A DNA stretch of 64,000 bases from contig NZ_OX030782.1 in NCBI RefSeq assembly GCF_943733665.1, positions 4,016,501 to 4,080,500 of the forward strand, given 5' to 3'. This document shows positions 1-7,941 of the stretch, in pieces (position 1 is the first letter of the stretch; every line of letters begins with the position of its first letter). A program made the translations under genes and the position numbers. Source of the stretch: Aquimarina sp. Aq107. Lineage in GTDB: Bacteria > Bacteroidota > Bacteroidia > Flavobacteriales > Flavobacteriaceae. The notes under the pieces were generated by a model. That model was not told the DNA's origin, made no database searches, and saw only the letters and a program-made list of their open reading frames with translations.

Positions 1-29
1 GATATTGGGATGATAGTGGTGCTAATCTG

Positions 30-551
30 ATGCAACATTTAGGATTAGGTTCTGTAATTTACATTTTTGTATTAGCTTTATTTATTTGGTTAATTTTAAT
101 TCCATTTAAAATAGAAAACTGGAACTATTTTATTGTTTTGACATTTATTGGACTTACCTCCTTCCCTGCGATTTTTTATGCAATCCCAGTAGAAAAATTT
201 CTTTCAATAGAAACCTCAAACACTATAAATGTTTGGTTTTTAGCAATCGTTGCAGCATGGCGATTAGCTCTATTATATTACTTTCTAAAGCGCTTTACCA
301 AATTAAGCATGGGTAATATTATTACCGTTACCTTAATGCCAATTTGTATTATAATATCTGTATTAACAATGTTGAATTTGCATAGAGTTGTTTTTAACAT
401 TATGGGAGGAATGAGAAACCCAACATCACATGATAGTTCTTATATGGTTTTAATACTTTTAACTGGAGTGTCATTAATTTTATCAATACCACTATTGATT
501 GCGTATGGAGTTGGAATTTATAATAGAAGAAAAGGATTAAATACTAAGTAA
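30..551 (+). CDS. Integral membrane protein of unknown function (5' end may lie outside the window)
   Basis: The product of 173 residues from this ATG is almost entirely hydrophobic, with about five predicted membrane segments and a short basic C-terminal tail. I do not recognise the family. The reading frame stays open upstream of the ATG to the window edge (codons from base 3 read without a stop), so the true start may lie further left and the protein may be longer. No functional motif is visible. The next gene starts about 110 bases downstream on the same strand. Confidence 0.6.
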   Translation: MQHLGLGSVIYIFVLALFIWLILIPFKIENWNYFIVLTFIGLTSFPAIFYAIPVEKFLSIETSNTINVWFLAIVAAWRLALLYYFLKRFTKLSMGNIITVTLMPICIIISVLTMLNLHRVVFNIMGGMRNPTSHDSSYMVLILLTGVSLILSIPLLIAYGVGIYNRRKGLNTK

Positions 552-664
552 AAATGCGAAAGCACAACAGTTTAAATATTCTATATGCGGCCTTTGGCAG
601 TAATACGCAACATACAAAAAATGATATACTTCGTTAAAAATACTTAATCAAAATAACACCTCTA

Positions 665-952
665 ATGAACAAAGTAGATGACACATTTTATGATCGTGCT
701 GATAAGCATATTAATCTATCAAACAATCAACTGAAAACCGAGACCCCTGGTAAAGTAAGTGCATCTATGATGTACAGTGTTGCAAGATTTAATGCTTGGG
801 TAAGCGCAAGTGGATGGAATAACGGAGAAGAAATGAGATCGGGAAGAGAGGAAACTATTGACTATTTTGTGACAGAATTCAGAAAAATGTTAGAAGAAAA
901 TATCGATGACTACATTCAAAATTTTGACGATTATATGAAGCCAAAAAAATAA
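665..952 (+). CDS. DUF3144 family protein
   Basis: A 95-residue soluble, acidic protein. It carries the features I associate with DUF3144: an N-terminal segment with the asparagine-rich NLSNNQ, a central VSASMMYSVARFNAW motif, and a C-terminal KMLEENIDDYIQNFDDY segment. The family is found across Proteobacteria and Bacteroidota; its function is not known. Length and motif order match the family, so this is probably full length. It lies between two unknown genes on the same strand, with no sign of an operon partner. Confidence 0.8.
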   Translation: MNKVDDTFYDRADKHINLSNNQLKTETPGKVSASMMYSVARFNAWVSASGWNNGEEMRSGREETIDYFVTEFRKMLEENIDDYIQNFDDYMKPKK

Positions 953-1010
953 AGTAAAAACTCATCAGAATTTGTGGTTGAGTTATTAGAAAAATTTAGG
1001 GATATTTCTT

Positions 1011-1754
1011 ATGAATGAATTTATTAAATACGAAGCTTGGGAAAATCATTGGTACTTTAAGCCAAACAATCAATTAAATCTATCCAGATTTTTGGAATTA
1101 GATTATACGTCATGGAAGGAGCGTGATAGAATTCAAATCCTCCTGGAGGCGGATGAAATAATGGAGAAACCTAATGATAATCAAATTCGTACTCTTCAAT
1201 TCATAAAAGACATGCAAGATCAAATAATTGAGTCGATGTTTGAATATTATCAAAAAGTAATATTCCCTGTATTTAGTGAGGCGACGGATATTGAAGAGAA
1301 TGAAATTATATATGATAAATCAGAACTGTCTAAGGTTTTTGGTATTCAAAAGATAGAAATTCCAATATTCAACATGGTTGATACAAAATATTTTCTTATC
1401 AAACTTGATTTTGCATATGATCCCGAACACGGTTTGTACATCTTATTTGACAATACAAATCCGATAGATTTTTTTGGAGAAGGAGATAAAAATTATGATG
1501 CAATTAGTTTTTATAGAGATGGTCTAATTTATAATACTGGGGAACCATTAAAAGTGAATCTATATAAACTTAATGGTGAAACAGTTTTTCAAGAAAACTA
1601 TCATTATGATGAATTAATAAAACTTAAACTTTTAAAAGGAACTTATAGAACTTTCATCACATTTAACCAAACTCAAATATGTAGAAATTTTTACGTATCT
1701 AAAAATTTAGAGGAGTTTACGTTAAGAGAAATATTAACTCATAAGTATTACTAA
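1011..1754 (+). CDS. Hypothetical protein, 247 residues
   Basis: A soluble protein with no signal peptide or membrane segment and no motif I recognise. The N-terminal third is helical and rich in tryptophan and aromatic residues (YEAWENHWYF). The central part alternates acidic and hydrophobic residues, and the last 60 residues look beta-rich. It ends four bases before the stop codon of the convergent helix-turn-helix gene, so this is where the candidate provirus begins or where a host gene ends. I cannot say which side it belongs to. Confidence 0.55.
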   Translation: MNEFIKYEAWENHWYFKPNNQLNLSRFLELDYTSWKERDRIQILLEADEIMEKPNDNQIRTLQFIKDMQDQIIESMFEYYQKVIFPVFSEATDIEENEIIYDKSELSKVFGIQKIEIPIFNMVDTKYFLIKLDFAYDPEHGLYILFDNTNPIDFFGEGDKNYDAISFYRDGLIYNTGEPLKVNLYKLNGETVFQENYHYDELIKLKLLKGTYRTFITFNQTQICRNFYVSKNLEEFTLREILTHKYY

Positions 1755-1757
1755 GTT

Positions 1758-1967
1758 TTACTCCTCCACCCCAAACTCTTTAAAAATCATTCGTACTTCA
1801 TAAGGATACAGTAATTGTCTCCTCCCAGTATCCAACCCTTTAATTTTCTTCAATCGTAATCGTAGGGTTTCCCGACTGATTCCAAAACGAATTGCCAACT
1901 CCGCTTTACTCCAAAATCTATAGATCATTTTTTGCATATTTAAGTTCAAAAAAGTGTTTTTAAACAT
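1758..1967 (-). CDS. Small helix-turn-helix DNA-binding protein (candidate regulator of the element)
   Basis: A 69-residue basic protein with a helix-turn-helix read as SKAELAIRFGISRETLRLRL, about residues 19-38, then a C-terminal LLYPYEVRMIFKEFG segment. The layout matches the protein at 12476-12706 (x-K-x-ELA, then LLxPxEVRxxFxxxG), so the two appear homologous. It is the only minus-strand gene of the element and is divergent from the structural genes, with a 153-base region between them carrying repeats. That is the usual position of a lysogeny repressor; the role is inferred. The start could also be at the internal methionine of residue 11 or 14. Confidence 0.6.
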   Translation of the reverse strand: MFKNTFLNLNMQKMIYRFWSKAELAIRFGISRETLRLRLKKIKGLDTGRRQLLYPYEVRMIFKEFGVEE

Positions 1968-2120
1968 AAAGAACCAACCAATTCCTGATAAATAACCAAA
2001 ACCACTTCTGCCCTACTAAACTACCATAATTACCAGTAGTTTCCATAACCAAAACAAGCTTATACAAACCTGTTTGCGACCCATCATCACAAGCTATTTC
2101 TTTGATATAAAACAAAGAGT
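1968..2120. promoter_or_regulatory. Divergent control region with direct and inverted repeats
   Basis: This gap separates the minus-strand helix-turn-helix gene from the first plus-strand gene of the element. It holds an 11-base direct repeat, ATAACCAAAAC at 1992-2002 and 2045-2055, with starts 53 bases apart, close to five helical turns. Between the copies is an inverted repeat, AAACTAC at 2018-2024 and GTAGTTT at 2036-2042. The layout suggests operator sites for a dimeric regulator, plausibly the adjacent gene. No perfect TAnnTTTG promoter box is evident. Confidence 0.4.
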
Positions 2121-2582
2121 ATGTTTAAGTGGATAGCCGGTGGATTGGCTGCTTTATTTTCTATTCGATATTTATCTCGTTTACAAAAAGCGAGTACCAA
2201 TATCACTTCCAGAATTCGAGTACGGATCCATAAGGTAAACCTAATGGGAATTGAACTCAAAGCAATGGTGCAATTACAAAATCCCAATCCGGTATCCTTA
2301 CGATTACAACATCCTTTTGTCAAGATTTTACATAAGAATAAATTATTAGGAAGCTCTACCGTAGAAAATACAGTGATAGAGATTCCTGAAAATAGTCAGA
2401 AGGATTTTGACCTACATATTCAATCTGCAGGATGGCTAACATTAATTCAAATATTAGGGACAAAAATAGCCAGTGACATACGCGTAGGAAACCCTATACA
2501 ACTCAACATACAAACACAGATCATAACTCGCGTTAATGGATTACCCTACGAACAAACTGATAATATTATTCTACAACTCTAA
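2121..2582 (+). CDS. LEA2/WHy-domain-like membrane-anchored protein
   Basis: A 153-residue protein with an N-terminal hydrophobic anchor (about residues 3-17) followed by a beta-sandwich-like domain. The pattern 'MGIELKAMVQLQNPNP' and the later LLGSSTVENTVIEIPENS resemble the water-stress/hypersensitive (WHy, LEA type 2) fold, in which an NPNP signature follows a beta strand. Those domains are usually structural, sometimes outer-membrane or spore-associated. It is the first gene of the plus-strand block, and its stop codon shares a base with the start of the transglutaminase-like gene. A structural or virion role is inference. Confidence 0.55.
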   Translation: MFKWIAGGLAALFSIRYLSRLQKASTNITSRIRVRIHKVNLMGIELKAMVQLQNPNPVSLRLQHPFVKILHKNKLLGSSTVENTVIEIPENSQKDFDLHIQSAGWLTLIQILGTKIASDIRVGNPIQLNIQTQIITRVNGLPYEQTDNIILQL

Positions 2583-3517
2583 TGAAAGCAACTAGTAAAA
2601 GGCATATAAATACTACTACGCGCTTTGATCATTTGATTCCCAAAAGTGTTCAAAAGGATACTATTGTGGTAGGCACTGGTAAAGCAAAATTGGAGGACAC
2701 CCTTCAACTAATGCAACTCGTCATACGAGAAACTTTACCAGACAGCCAGAAGCTGGCAGACAAATTAAAAGGTTCTAGTCTTATCGATACCTGTAAGAAT
2801 ATTTGGGAGTTTGTATACCAGCATATCCAGTATAAAATGGATAAAACTGGTATTGAACAAGTACGTAGACCTTCCAGAACTTGGGCAGATCGTTTTACAG
2901 GAGTGGATTGTGATTGTTATACTGTGTTTATAGGAAGTATTCTTACCAATCTTGGTATTTCATTTAAAATGAGAATTACAAAATACGGAGGCAAACATCA
3001 CTTCCAGCATGTGTATCCAATCGTACCAACTGCTAATGGACATATTACTATGGATTGTGTAACGGACCTGTTCAATTACGAAGTCCCCTATTCCGAAAAG
3101 AGGGATATTATCCCTACTAGTAAAAATATTATGATTGATGGTTTGGGAACTTTGAGTGGAGTAGATATGACTGATATTAGTCTGGATGCATTGGAGGAAT
3201 CATCGATTCCATTAAGAAAAATAATAGTTTCTAAAAGAGAACAATCACGCTGCCTTATTCCAATTGAAAACACCAAACTGCCTCTGGTAGAGAAATCAGG
3301 ACGTGTACTGTCTCCTTTTCGATTGGATGATGGAAAACAGATCAAAACAATCTCTCCGAATAAGGATTTTAACCTAGTAACTTTTTTAATCCTTTCAGGA
3401 ATATCAGTTGCTGCTGGAATAGGCGTATTAAAACTACTTTCCCGAAGCAAGGGAAGAAAGCATAGTAAGCGTCCTACTACAAACAAAACGAAATCAAATA
3501 TTAAAAAAGGTCTATAA
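2582..3517 (+). CDS. Transglutaminase-like cysteine protease/ligase with C-terminal membrane anchor
   Basis: A 311-residue protein. Residues about 60-165 carry a transglutaminase-like core: the nucleophile region GVDCDCYTVF (Cys110, followed by Asp111), His143 in HHFQHVYP and Asp158 in TMDCVTD form a plausible Cys-His-Asp triad. The DCD pattern resembles the phage and bacterial protease branch rather than eukaryotic crosslinkers. A membrane segment lies at about 265-286, followed by a strongly basic tail of 25 residues. The same anchor-plus-basic-tail design recurs in the next gene. In this context it could mature or crosslink a virion; that is inference. Confidence 0.65.
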   Translation: MKATSKRHINTTTRFDHLIPKSVQKDTIVVGTGKAKLEDTLQLMQLVIRETLPDSQKLADKLKGSSLIDTCKNIWEFVYQHIQYKMDKTGIEQVRRPSRTWADRFTGVDCDCYTVFIGSILTNLGISFKMRITKYGGKHHFQHVYPIVPTANGHITMDCVTDLFNYEVPYSEKRDIIPTSKNIMIDGLGTLSGVDMTDISLDALEESSIPLRKIIVSKREQSRCLIPIENTKLPLVEKSGRVLSPFRLDDGKQIKTISPNKDFNLVTFLILSGISVAAGIGVLKLLSRSKGRKHSKRPTTNKTKSNIKKGL

Positions 3518-3535
3518 CCTTACATAGAAAATGAT

Positions 3536-4792
3536 ATGGAATTACACCGATTAGACGGCTTCGATGCCACAGGACTTGATGCATTGGATATCACAGATTC
3601 TCAGAGCATGAGTGAGATACTAAATGGAGTCTCTGATTCCCCGGAAATTGCTTATGAGATATTGGATGAGCAGGGCAATGTAGTTATGTATGCCGATCTG
3701 GATGAGAATATTTATGTGATCGATGGACTCGGAGGTTTCTTTAAAAAGATAGGCAAAGGCCTAAAGAAGTTTGGTAAGAAAGTGGTAAAACCCGTAGTAA
3801 AAACCTTTAACCGTTTTTTAAATCCAGCTACGATCTTGCTTAGAAACGGATTTTTGTTAGCAATGAAGATCAATATGTTCAAGGTAGCAGAGAAATTACG
3901 TTTTGGATATCTCAGTGAGGCTGAAGCCAGAAAACGTGGTGGTGATATGCGCAAGTTTGCCAAGATGCGAAAAGCAGTTTCCAAAGCGGAGAAGATTTAT
4001 GATATGGCTGGCGGTAAAGTCAAGAATCTTAAGAAAGCTATTCTGAAAGGAAAAGGGAATAAAGACAAGCAAGTACCCCTTAGCGGATACGCTTTAGGGA
4101 ATCCCTTTGATGATGAGGAACCTGATATGTTCAATGATCCCTTTGAAAAATTTGTGGTGGAGTCTGATCCAGATGTGGTAGAAGCTTTTATCAATAATGA
4201 AATACAAATAGAAGGATTGGGAGCTGTAGCAACTAGTGCATCTATTGCTGCAGCAACCAGTGCTGTGGCAGGTGTAGCAGCACTAGTAGGTAAGATTGGA
4301 AATATATTCACCAAAGGAAAACAGGTAAAAGAACAAGCAGAAAGTTTATTTAAAAAGCCAAAACAATTACCTCCTATTAAATTTGGAGATCCCAGACAGC
4401 AACAGTTCCCTGTACAGAACTTTGCACCTTCTTTTCCAGGACGTCCGGTAAACCCTCAAGCCATAACTCAAAATCAAGCAATACCACAAAACAATAATAT
4501 CAATACTTCCGTAAAAGAAAGTTTTTTAAAAAAACATAAAACTCCCATTCTGATTGGAGCCGGAGTATTAGTGGTTGGAACAGGAATCGCCATTGCTATG
4601 CGATCTGGTAAAAAGAAAACCATCAGAACTATTTCTGGAACTCCAAAAAGACGATCACAGAGAGGTAAACAAAAAACGACATCAAGAGATGCATTAGGAA
4701 GATTTACTAAAGGCACCGGAACTCGGAGAGGTAGAAAAAAGAATACAACCAGAAAAGCTCCAGAGAAACTTGTACCAAAAGTATTATTGTAA
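3536..4792 (+). CDS. Large basic membrane protein with amphipathic helix (candidate minor virion protein)
   Basis: A 418-residue protein I cannot assign to a family. The first 65 residues are acidic. A glycine- and lysine-rich amphipathic stretch follows at about 67-95 (FFKKIGKGLKKFGKKVV), like membrane-active virion peptides. A low-complexity alanine-rich hydrophobic segment lies at about 232-259, then a proline- and glutamine-rich linker. A membrane segment follows at about 336-355, then a 63-residue tail rich in Lys and Arg that contains SRDALGRFTKG, a type seen in DNA-binding tails. The order suggests a protein linking membrane and DNA, for instance inside a membrane-containing particle. 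Function is inferred. Confidence 0.55.
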   Translation: MELHRLDGFDATGLDALDITDSQSMSEILNGVSDSPEIAYEILDEQGNVVMYADLDENIYVIDGLGGFFKKIGKGLKKFGKKVVKPVVKTFNRFLNPATILLRNGFLLAMKINMFKVAEKLRFGYLSEAEARKRGGDMRKFAKMRKAVSKAEKIYDMAGGKVKNLKKAILKGKGNKDKQVPLSGYALGNPFDDEEPDMFNDPFEKFVVESDPDVVEAFINNEIQIEGLGAVATSASIAAATSAVAGVAALVGKIGNIFTKGKQVKEQAESLFKKPKQLPPIKFGDPRQQQFPVQNFAPSFPGRPVNPQAITQNQAIPQNNNINTSVKESFLKKHKTPILIGAGVLVVGTGIAIAMRSGKKKTIRTISGTPKRRSQRGKQKTTSRDALGRFTKGTGTRRGRKKNTTRKAPEKLVPKVLL

Positions 4793-4813
4793 AAACAGAA
4801 ATCAAGAATTATT

Positions 4814-5413
4814 ATGAACACAAAAGCAAATACAAAAGATAGTCTTCTGGACGTTGGAAAACATCTCAGCACAGGCGTATTAGGAATGATCGCAGGATCA
4901 GCTGTAGGAAGGTACTCCCTCGCATTGGGTGCACTGACTATTTTCGGGGGAGCCTACTATGGTAAAGACTGGATCACTTCTGCTGGGGTGGGAATGGCAT
5001 TTTCAAACGGATTTGGAACAAAACCACAAACTACAAATGGAGTCGATGGAATTAAAGACAATCTCGATGATGCCAAAGACAGAACCGTTACTTCACTCAA
5101 AGCAATTGGTAAAAAGCTATTTCTCGATAAACTCTCCCCTTCCCTAGCACAGAAACTGGCACTCGGAAATATTGAAGATCGCCCCTTAGTTTTTATGGGA
5201 TCTGAGGTTGCTGATACTGGTGATTTTGACACTAGTGAAGTAGACGAAATCATCCGAAAAATCGAAAACGGAGAACAATTACCTACAATTGATATTCAGC
5301 AGGATTTTGCCAATGGATTTGATGGAGATATGATCAGCGAGGATATAAACGGAATAGATATGATGCAGCTAAACGGAGCCGAAGATATTACAGAACTCAA
5401 TGCAGTGGCATAG
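4814..5413 (+). CDS. Membrane protein with acidic C-terminal tail (candidate virion component)
   Basis: A 199-residue protein. Residues about 16-65 form two small-residue-rich hydrophobic segments (GVLGMIAGSAVGR, ALGALTIFGGAYYG), likely a helical hairpin in a membrane. The remaining 130 residues are soluble, with an increasingly acidic C-terminal region (IRKIENGEQLPTIDIQQ, then EDINGIDMMQLNG). It begins 21 bases after the preceding gene. No family is recognised. The hairpin plus acidic tail next to a basic-tailed neighbour suggests the two may interact. Confidence 0.5.
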   Translation: MNTKANTKDSLLDVGKHLSTGVLGMIAGSAVGRYSLALGALTIFGGAYYGKDWITSAGVGMAFSNGFGTKPQTTNGVDGIKDNLDDAKDRTVTSLKAIGKKLFLDKLSPSLAQKLALGNIEDRPLVFMGSEVADTGDFDTSEVDEIIRKIENGEQLPTIDIQQDFANGFDGDMISEDINGIDMMQLNGAEDITELNAVA

Positions 5414-5512
5414 CGATGCGCCTGTGAGTAAGTGAGCATTTGAATAATCAAATACTTATCTATTCCAACAAAACAAACTCACCTCTCAATACTAAAAAAC
5501 TCAAATACTAAT

Positions 5513-6148
5513 ATGATGAATACAATGAAAAAAAGTTCAAGATCACAATTCTTAGAAATTGTGAATGCTCATATCTCACTAAGAGATCAGGCAAAGAAAT
5601 ATGATCCTGCAATGGTCAATGTTGCTACAGGTATTAAAGAAGGAAGATTACAATTAGCCGATACGGCATACTATGCAATCAAGTTTGCAGGAAACAAAGC
5701 CAATATTGATATGTTCGAAACCCAGGATGCTAAAGAGATTGGTATTACCAATGTGACACAAGCAAAGCTTCAGAAAGATCGCCTTTTCCTTTGCAACAGG
5801 ATCATCTTGTTGGCTGCAGAAATAGAAGGAGATCTTCCAGGAAGTGATTCTGAACTTAAAAGAGTCATTAAACAAACCAATTTTGATAGTATCAAAAAAG
5901 TCGGTGGGTTACAGAATGGTGTATTCTCATTGATTGCCAATAAGAAGATCATTATCGATGAGCGTCCTATGCAGGAATTTGCCACAGATGGAAACACCAT
6001 GCTCAATCTAGGCACCTACTTTTTAGAAAGTCCACGCTTTATTCGGGATGATGAGGAATTTGAATTCAATATCGAATTAGGTGATGATGCTCCGGAAAAA
6101 GCATTGATCAAAGTAGTACTTGCAGGAACAGCAACCGTCCCAGCCTAG
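5513..6148 (+). CDS. Candidate capsid protein (jelly-roll-like), 211 residues
   Basis: The N-terminal half is mainly helical (SQFLEIVNAHISLRDQA, then a LQKDRLFLCNRIILLAAEI stretch). The C-terminal 75 residues look beta-rich, with short strands separated by turns (LGTYFLESPRFIRDDEEFEF, then ALIKVVLAGTATVPA). This 'edge at proline, then charged turn, then long strand' pattern is common in jelly-roll capsid proteins. It has no signal peptide or membrane segment, and is followed by three more small beta-rich proteins. At 211 residues it is short for a double jelly roll. Capsid identity is inferred from position and pattern. Confidence 0.45.
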   Translation: MMNTMKKSSRSQFLEIVNAHISLRDQAKKYDPAMVNVATGIKEGRLQLADTAYYAIKFAGNKANIDMFETQDAKEIGITNVTQAKLQKDRLFLCNRIILLAAEIEGDLPGSDSELKRVIKQTNFDSIKKVGGLQNGVFSLIANKKIIIDERPMQEFATDGNTMLNLGTYFLESPRFIRDDEEFEFNIELGDDAPEKALIKVVLAGTATVPA

Positions 6149-6152
6149 GTCG

Positions 6153-6165
6153 GTCGATAATCGAC
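6153..6165. repeat. 13-base odd-centred palindrome (first of three)
   Basis: GTCGATAATCGAC lies four bases after the stop codon of the preceding gene. It is a perfect palindrome around a central A. Two further palindromes of the same length and symmetry occur after later structural genes (6619-6631 and 7533-7545). Confidence 0.55.
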
Positions 6166-6199
6166 ATTTAAAATAGATTGAATGTGTAATACTTGTTAG

Positions 6200-6604
6200 A
6201 TGAACTTAGCAGAAAAAGAAAACACAAAGGAAACAAGAGTTGTATTTTCCTTTAAAGTGGAAAAGCAGAATGGGCTGATTACCGTTGATAATTTTGAACT
6301 TCCAAAACACACAAAATGTGTCAAAGGAATTCAATTGATATCCGATTATCCAGATCGCTTGTACTACAGAGGGAAACAACGTATTGAAATTGGTGGGGAA
6401 GAACTCTTTCCCGATGGATTTGAGAGTAAAATTTTGATGTCCTCCTTAAGTGTAGCTCCAAGAGAACGCTTTTTTGAATTAGGAGATGTATTGCCCGGAG
6501 ATCTTTCTGTAAAAATTCGATTTGAAGATAAAGATCATAGTACCGCAGCTTTTGAAAGAGGATACACAGTAACCCTTGTCATCCTAATCCAAGAGCGGTC
6601 ATAG
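6200..6604 (+). CDS. Small beta-rich protein, candidate structural protein
   Basis: A 134-residue soluble protein with alternating hydrophobic and polar residues throughout, apart from a charged N-terminal arm (EKENTKETR). The sequence SDYPDRLYYRGKQRIEIGG followed by GEELFPDGFE, then APRERFFELG and the final GYTVTLVILIQ, suggests seven to nine strands, consistent with a single jelly roll. There are no cysteine clusters, signal peptide or membrane segment. It is part of a run of four small beta-rich genes. Confidence 0.45.
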   Translation: MNLAEKENTKETRVVFSFKVEKQNGLITVDNFELPKHTKCVKGIQLISDYPDRLYYRGKQRIEIGGEELFPDGFESKILMSSLSVAPRERFFELGDVLPGDLSVKIRFEDKDHSTAAFERGYTVTLVILIQERS

Positions 6605-6618
6605 ATCGCATTTAGCTA

Positions 6619-6631
6619 GCCAATAATTGGC
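6619..6631. repeat. 13-base odd-centred palindrome (second of three)
   Basis: GCCAATAATTGGC has the same length and central-A symmetry as the palindromes at 6153-6165 and 7533-7545. It lies about 15 bases after the stop codon of the 134-residue protein. The flanking string ATAGATCGC at 6601-6609 also recurs at 7561-7569. Confidence 0.55.
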
Positions 6632-6672
6632 ATTAAAAATAGTATGAAGAATATTTTAAGAAACTGATCGTT

Positions 6673-7188
6673 TTGAAGTGCATAGTAAAAGAAAAAAATA
6701 AAGGTGGCAATGCCACTATAGTGCGGAGGAAGTTTGTCCCAATAAAATTTACAATCCAAAGGGAAAACCAATTTTTGAACGCAGGGGCAAAACTTCCATT
6801 CGCTACTTCAAAGGTACAGGCACTTCTAGTTACTTCTAAACTAGAAAATAAATGTAGCGATTTACCAATTATTCCCAGGTATTATTTCGGAATTACAGAT
6901 TCTAAAATGGAAAACAATAGTTTTCTTCAATTAAGCGATGGTATCGAATACAATGGCATCTATCCACCTGATATTTTTGTGGCACCGCAAACTGAAGGAT
7001 GGTGGTATTTTGCACATCCTGCTACCGATAGACTTCCATTCTATCAGGGAGATGGTTTTTTAGAACCATTGGAAGATTACAAAGAACTAAATCTTCAATT
7101 TGAAGGGCAATGCAATCCAGATCTTTTCTTTTTATGGAGCGGAATTCATACAGGAACTACTTTTATAACCTTCGAAGAATACACCTAG
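6673..7188 (+). CDS. Small beta-rich protein, candidate structural protein (non-ATG start)
   Basis: A protein of up to 171 residues with no known family. Aromatic and proline-rich turns (IIPRYYFGIT, GWWYFAHPATD) and many short strands suggest a beta-sandwich or jelly roll. No ATG fits: the frame opens with a TTG at 6673, and a GTG at 6721 is a second possibility that removes 16 residues. The apparent ATG at 6643 reads into a stop codon within eight codons. It sits 15 bases before the next small beta-rich gene. Capsid or vertex protein is a guess from position. Confidence 0.45.
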   Translation: MKCIVKEKNKGGNATIVRRKFVPIKFTIQRENQFLNAGAKLPFATSKVQALLVTSKLENKCSDLPIIPRYYFGITDSKMENNSFLQLSDGIEYNGIYPPDIFVAPQTEGWWYFAHPATDRLPFYQGDGFLEPLEDYKELNLQFEGQCNPDLFFLWSGIHTGTTFITFEEYT

Positions 7189-7203
7189 TCAAAATTTTAA
7201 AAT

Positions 7204-7500
7204 ATGCTATTAGGAACATTATCATTATTTCAGAAAAGAGGGGTTTTCTATAAAGAACAACAACTACATTCAGAAGATATATTCTCAAATGTTATTGAAA
7301 AGGAACTCACTGCTGATATGCAATTACAAGTATCAGATGTACCCAAGAAAGAACAATTACTACCTATAGATGAACAAGGTGATACCGATTACATCACCAC
7401 TTTCTATCAGGATGAAGGACAAGCAACATATCCATACGAAGTAACCGTATGGCTATTAATCGAAGAGTTACCAGAGAAACTTTATAAAAGGGATTACTAA
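7204..7500 (+). CDS. Small beta-rich protein, candidate structural protein
   Basis: A 98-residue acidic protein (about one residue in six is Asp or Glu) with strands at both ends (MLLGTLSLFQKRGVFY and YPYEVTVWLLIEELPEK) and a charged loop region in the middle. It begins 15 bases after the previous gene's stop. There is no signal peptide or membrane segment and no family match that I recognise. It completes the run of four beta-rich genes. Confidence 0.4.
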   Translation: MLLGTLSLFQKRGVFYKEQQLHSEDIFSNVIEKELTADMQLQVSDVPKKEQLLPIDEQGDTDYITTFYQDEGQATYPYEVTVWLLIEELPEKLYKRDY

Positions 7501-7532
7501 TCAATCATCTCCGCTAGAATAAATACATAAAT

Positions 7533-7545
7533 CACGCAATGCGTG
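7533..7545. repeat. 13-base odd-centred palindrome (third of three)
   Basis: CACGCAATGCGTG is a perfect palindrome around a central A, in the gap between the 98-residue and the 111-residue proteins. A smaller CCC-TAT-GGG element follows at 7569-7577. Matches in length and symmetry the two palindromes upstream. Confidence 0.55.
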
Positions 7546-7605
7546 CATAAGAGTGAAATAATAGATCGCCCTATGGGTGTGAGATAATAAAATTAACAAT
7601 GTGTG

Positions 7606-7941
7606 ATGCGTGAGGAATTTGCACTGCAGTATGCAGACAGAAGAGCTAAAGAGCGAGGACATGAAAACTATAGGATTATTCATAGGGACTTTACTATACC
7701 CCCTATGGGGGTGCTGAAGTTTCAGGCGAATAATGAACTCTGGCTAGTGACTTATATCGCTTGGGGATTGATTGTAAAATCAGACTATGGGCGCTATGAT
7801 AACTGGTACACGCAGGGAATTGTTGAGAATGCGCATGAGCATGGAGATCGGATAGAGATCATCAATACGCGCAAATACCAGCGCACCATTCGCTTTTTAC
7901 AAGTGATACTAAAAACAAAGGATGATGGAAGCAAGGAATAG
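7606..7941 (+). CDS. Hypothetical basic beta-rich protein, 111 residues
   Basis: The ATG at 7606 is preferred over the GTG directly before it. The first 25 residues are charged and helical (EEFALQYADRRAKERG), and the rest is beta-rich with several aromatics (WLVTYIAWGLIV, YDNWYTQG). I see no known domain. Its last 20 bases overlap the start of the coiled-coil gene, so the two are probably co-translated. A structural role is likely from position only. Confidence 0.45.
   Translation: MREEFALQYADRRAKERGHENYRIIHRDFTIPPMGVLKFQANNELWLVTYIAWGLIVKSDYGRYDNWYTQGIVENAHEHGDRIEIINTRKYQRTIRFLQVILKTKDDGSKE

Noticed and set aside
4474-4872. Long minus-strand open frame of 132 codons
   Set aside because: It is antisense to the basic membrane protein gene, covers its tail, and shows the phenylalanine-rich composition expected from an antisense of AAA/GAA-rich codons.
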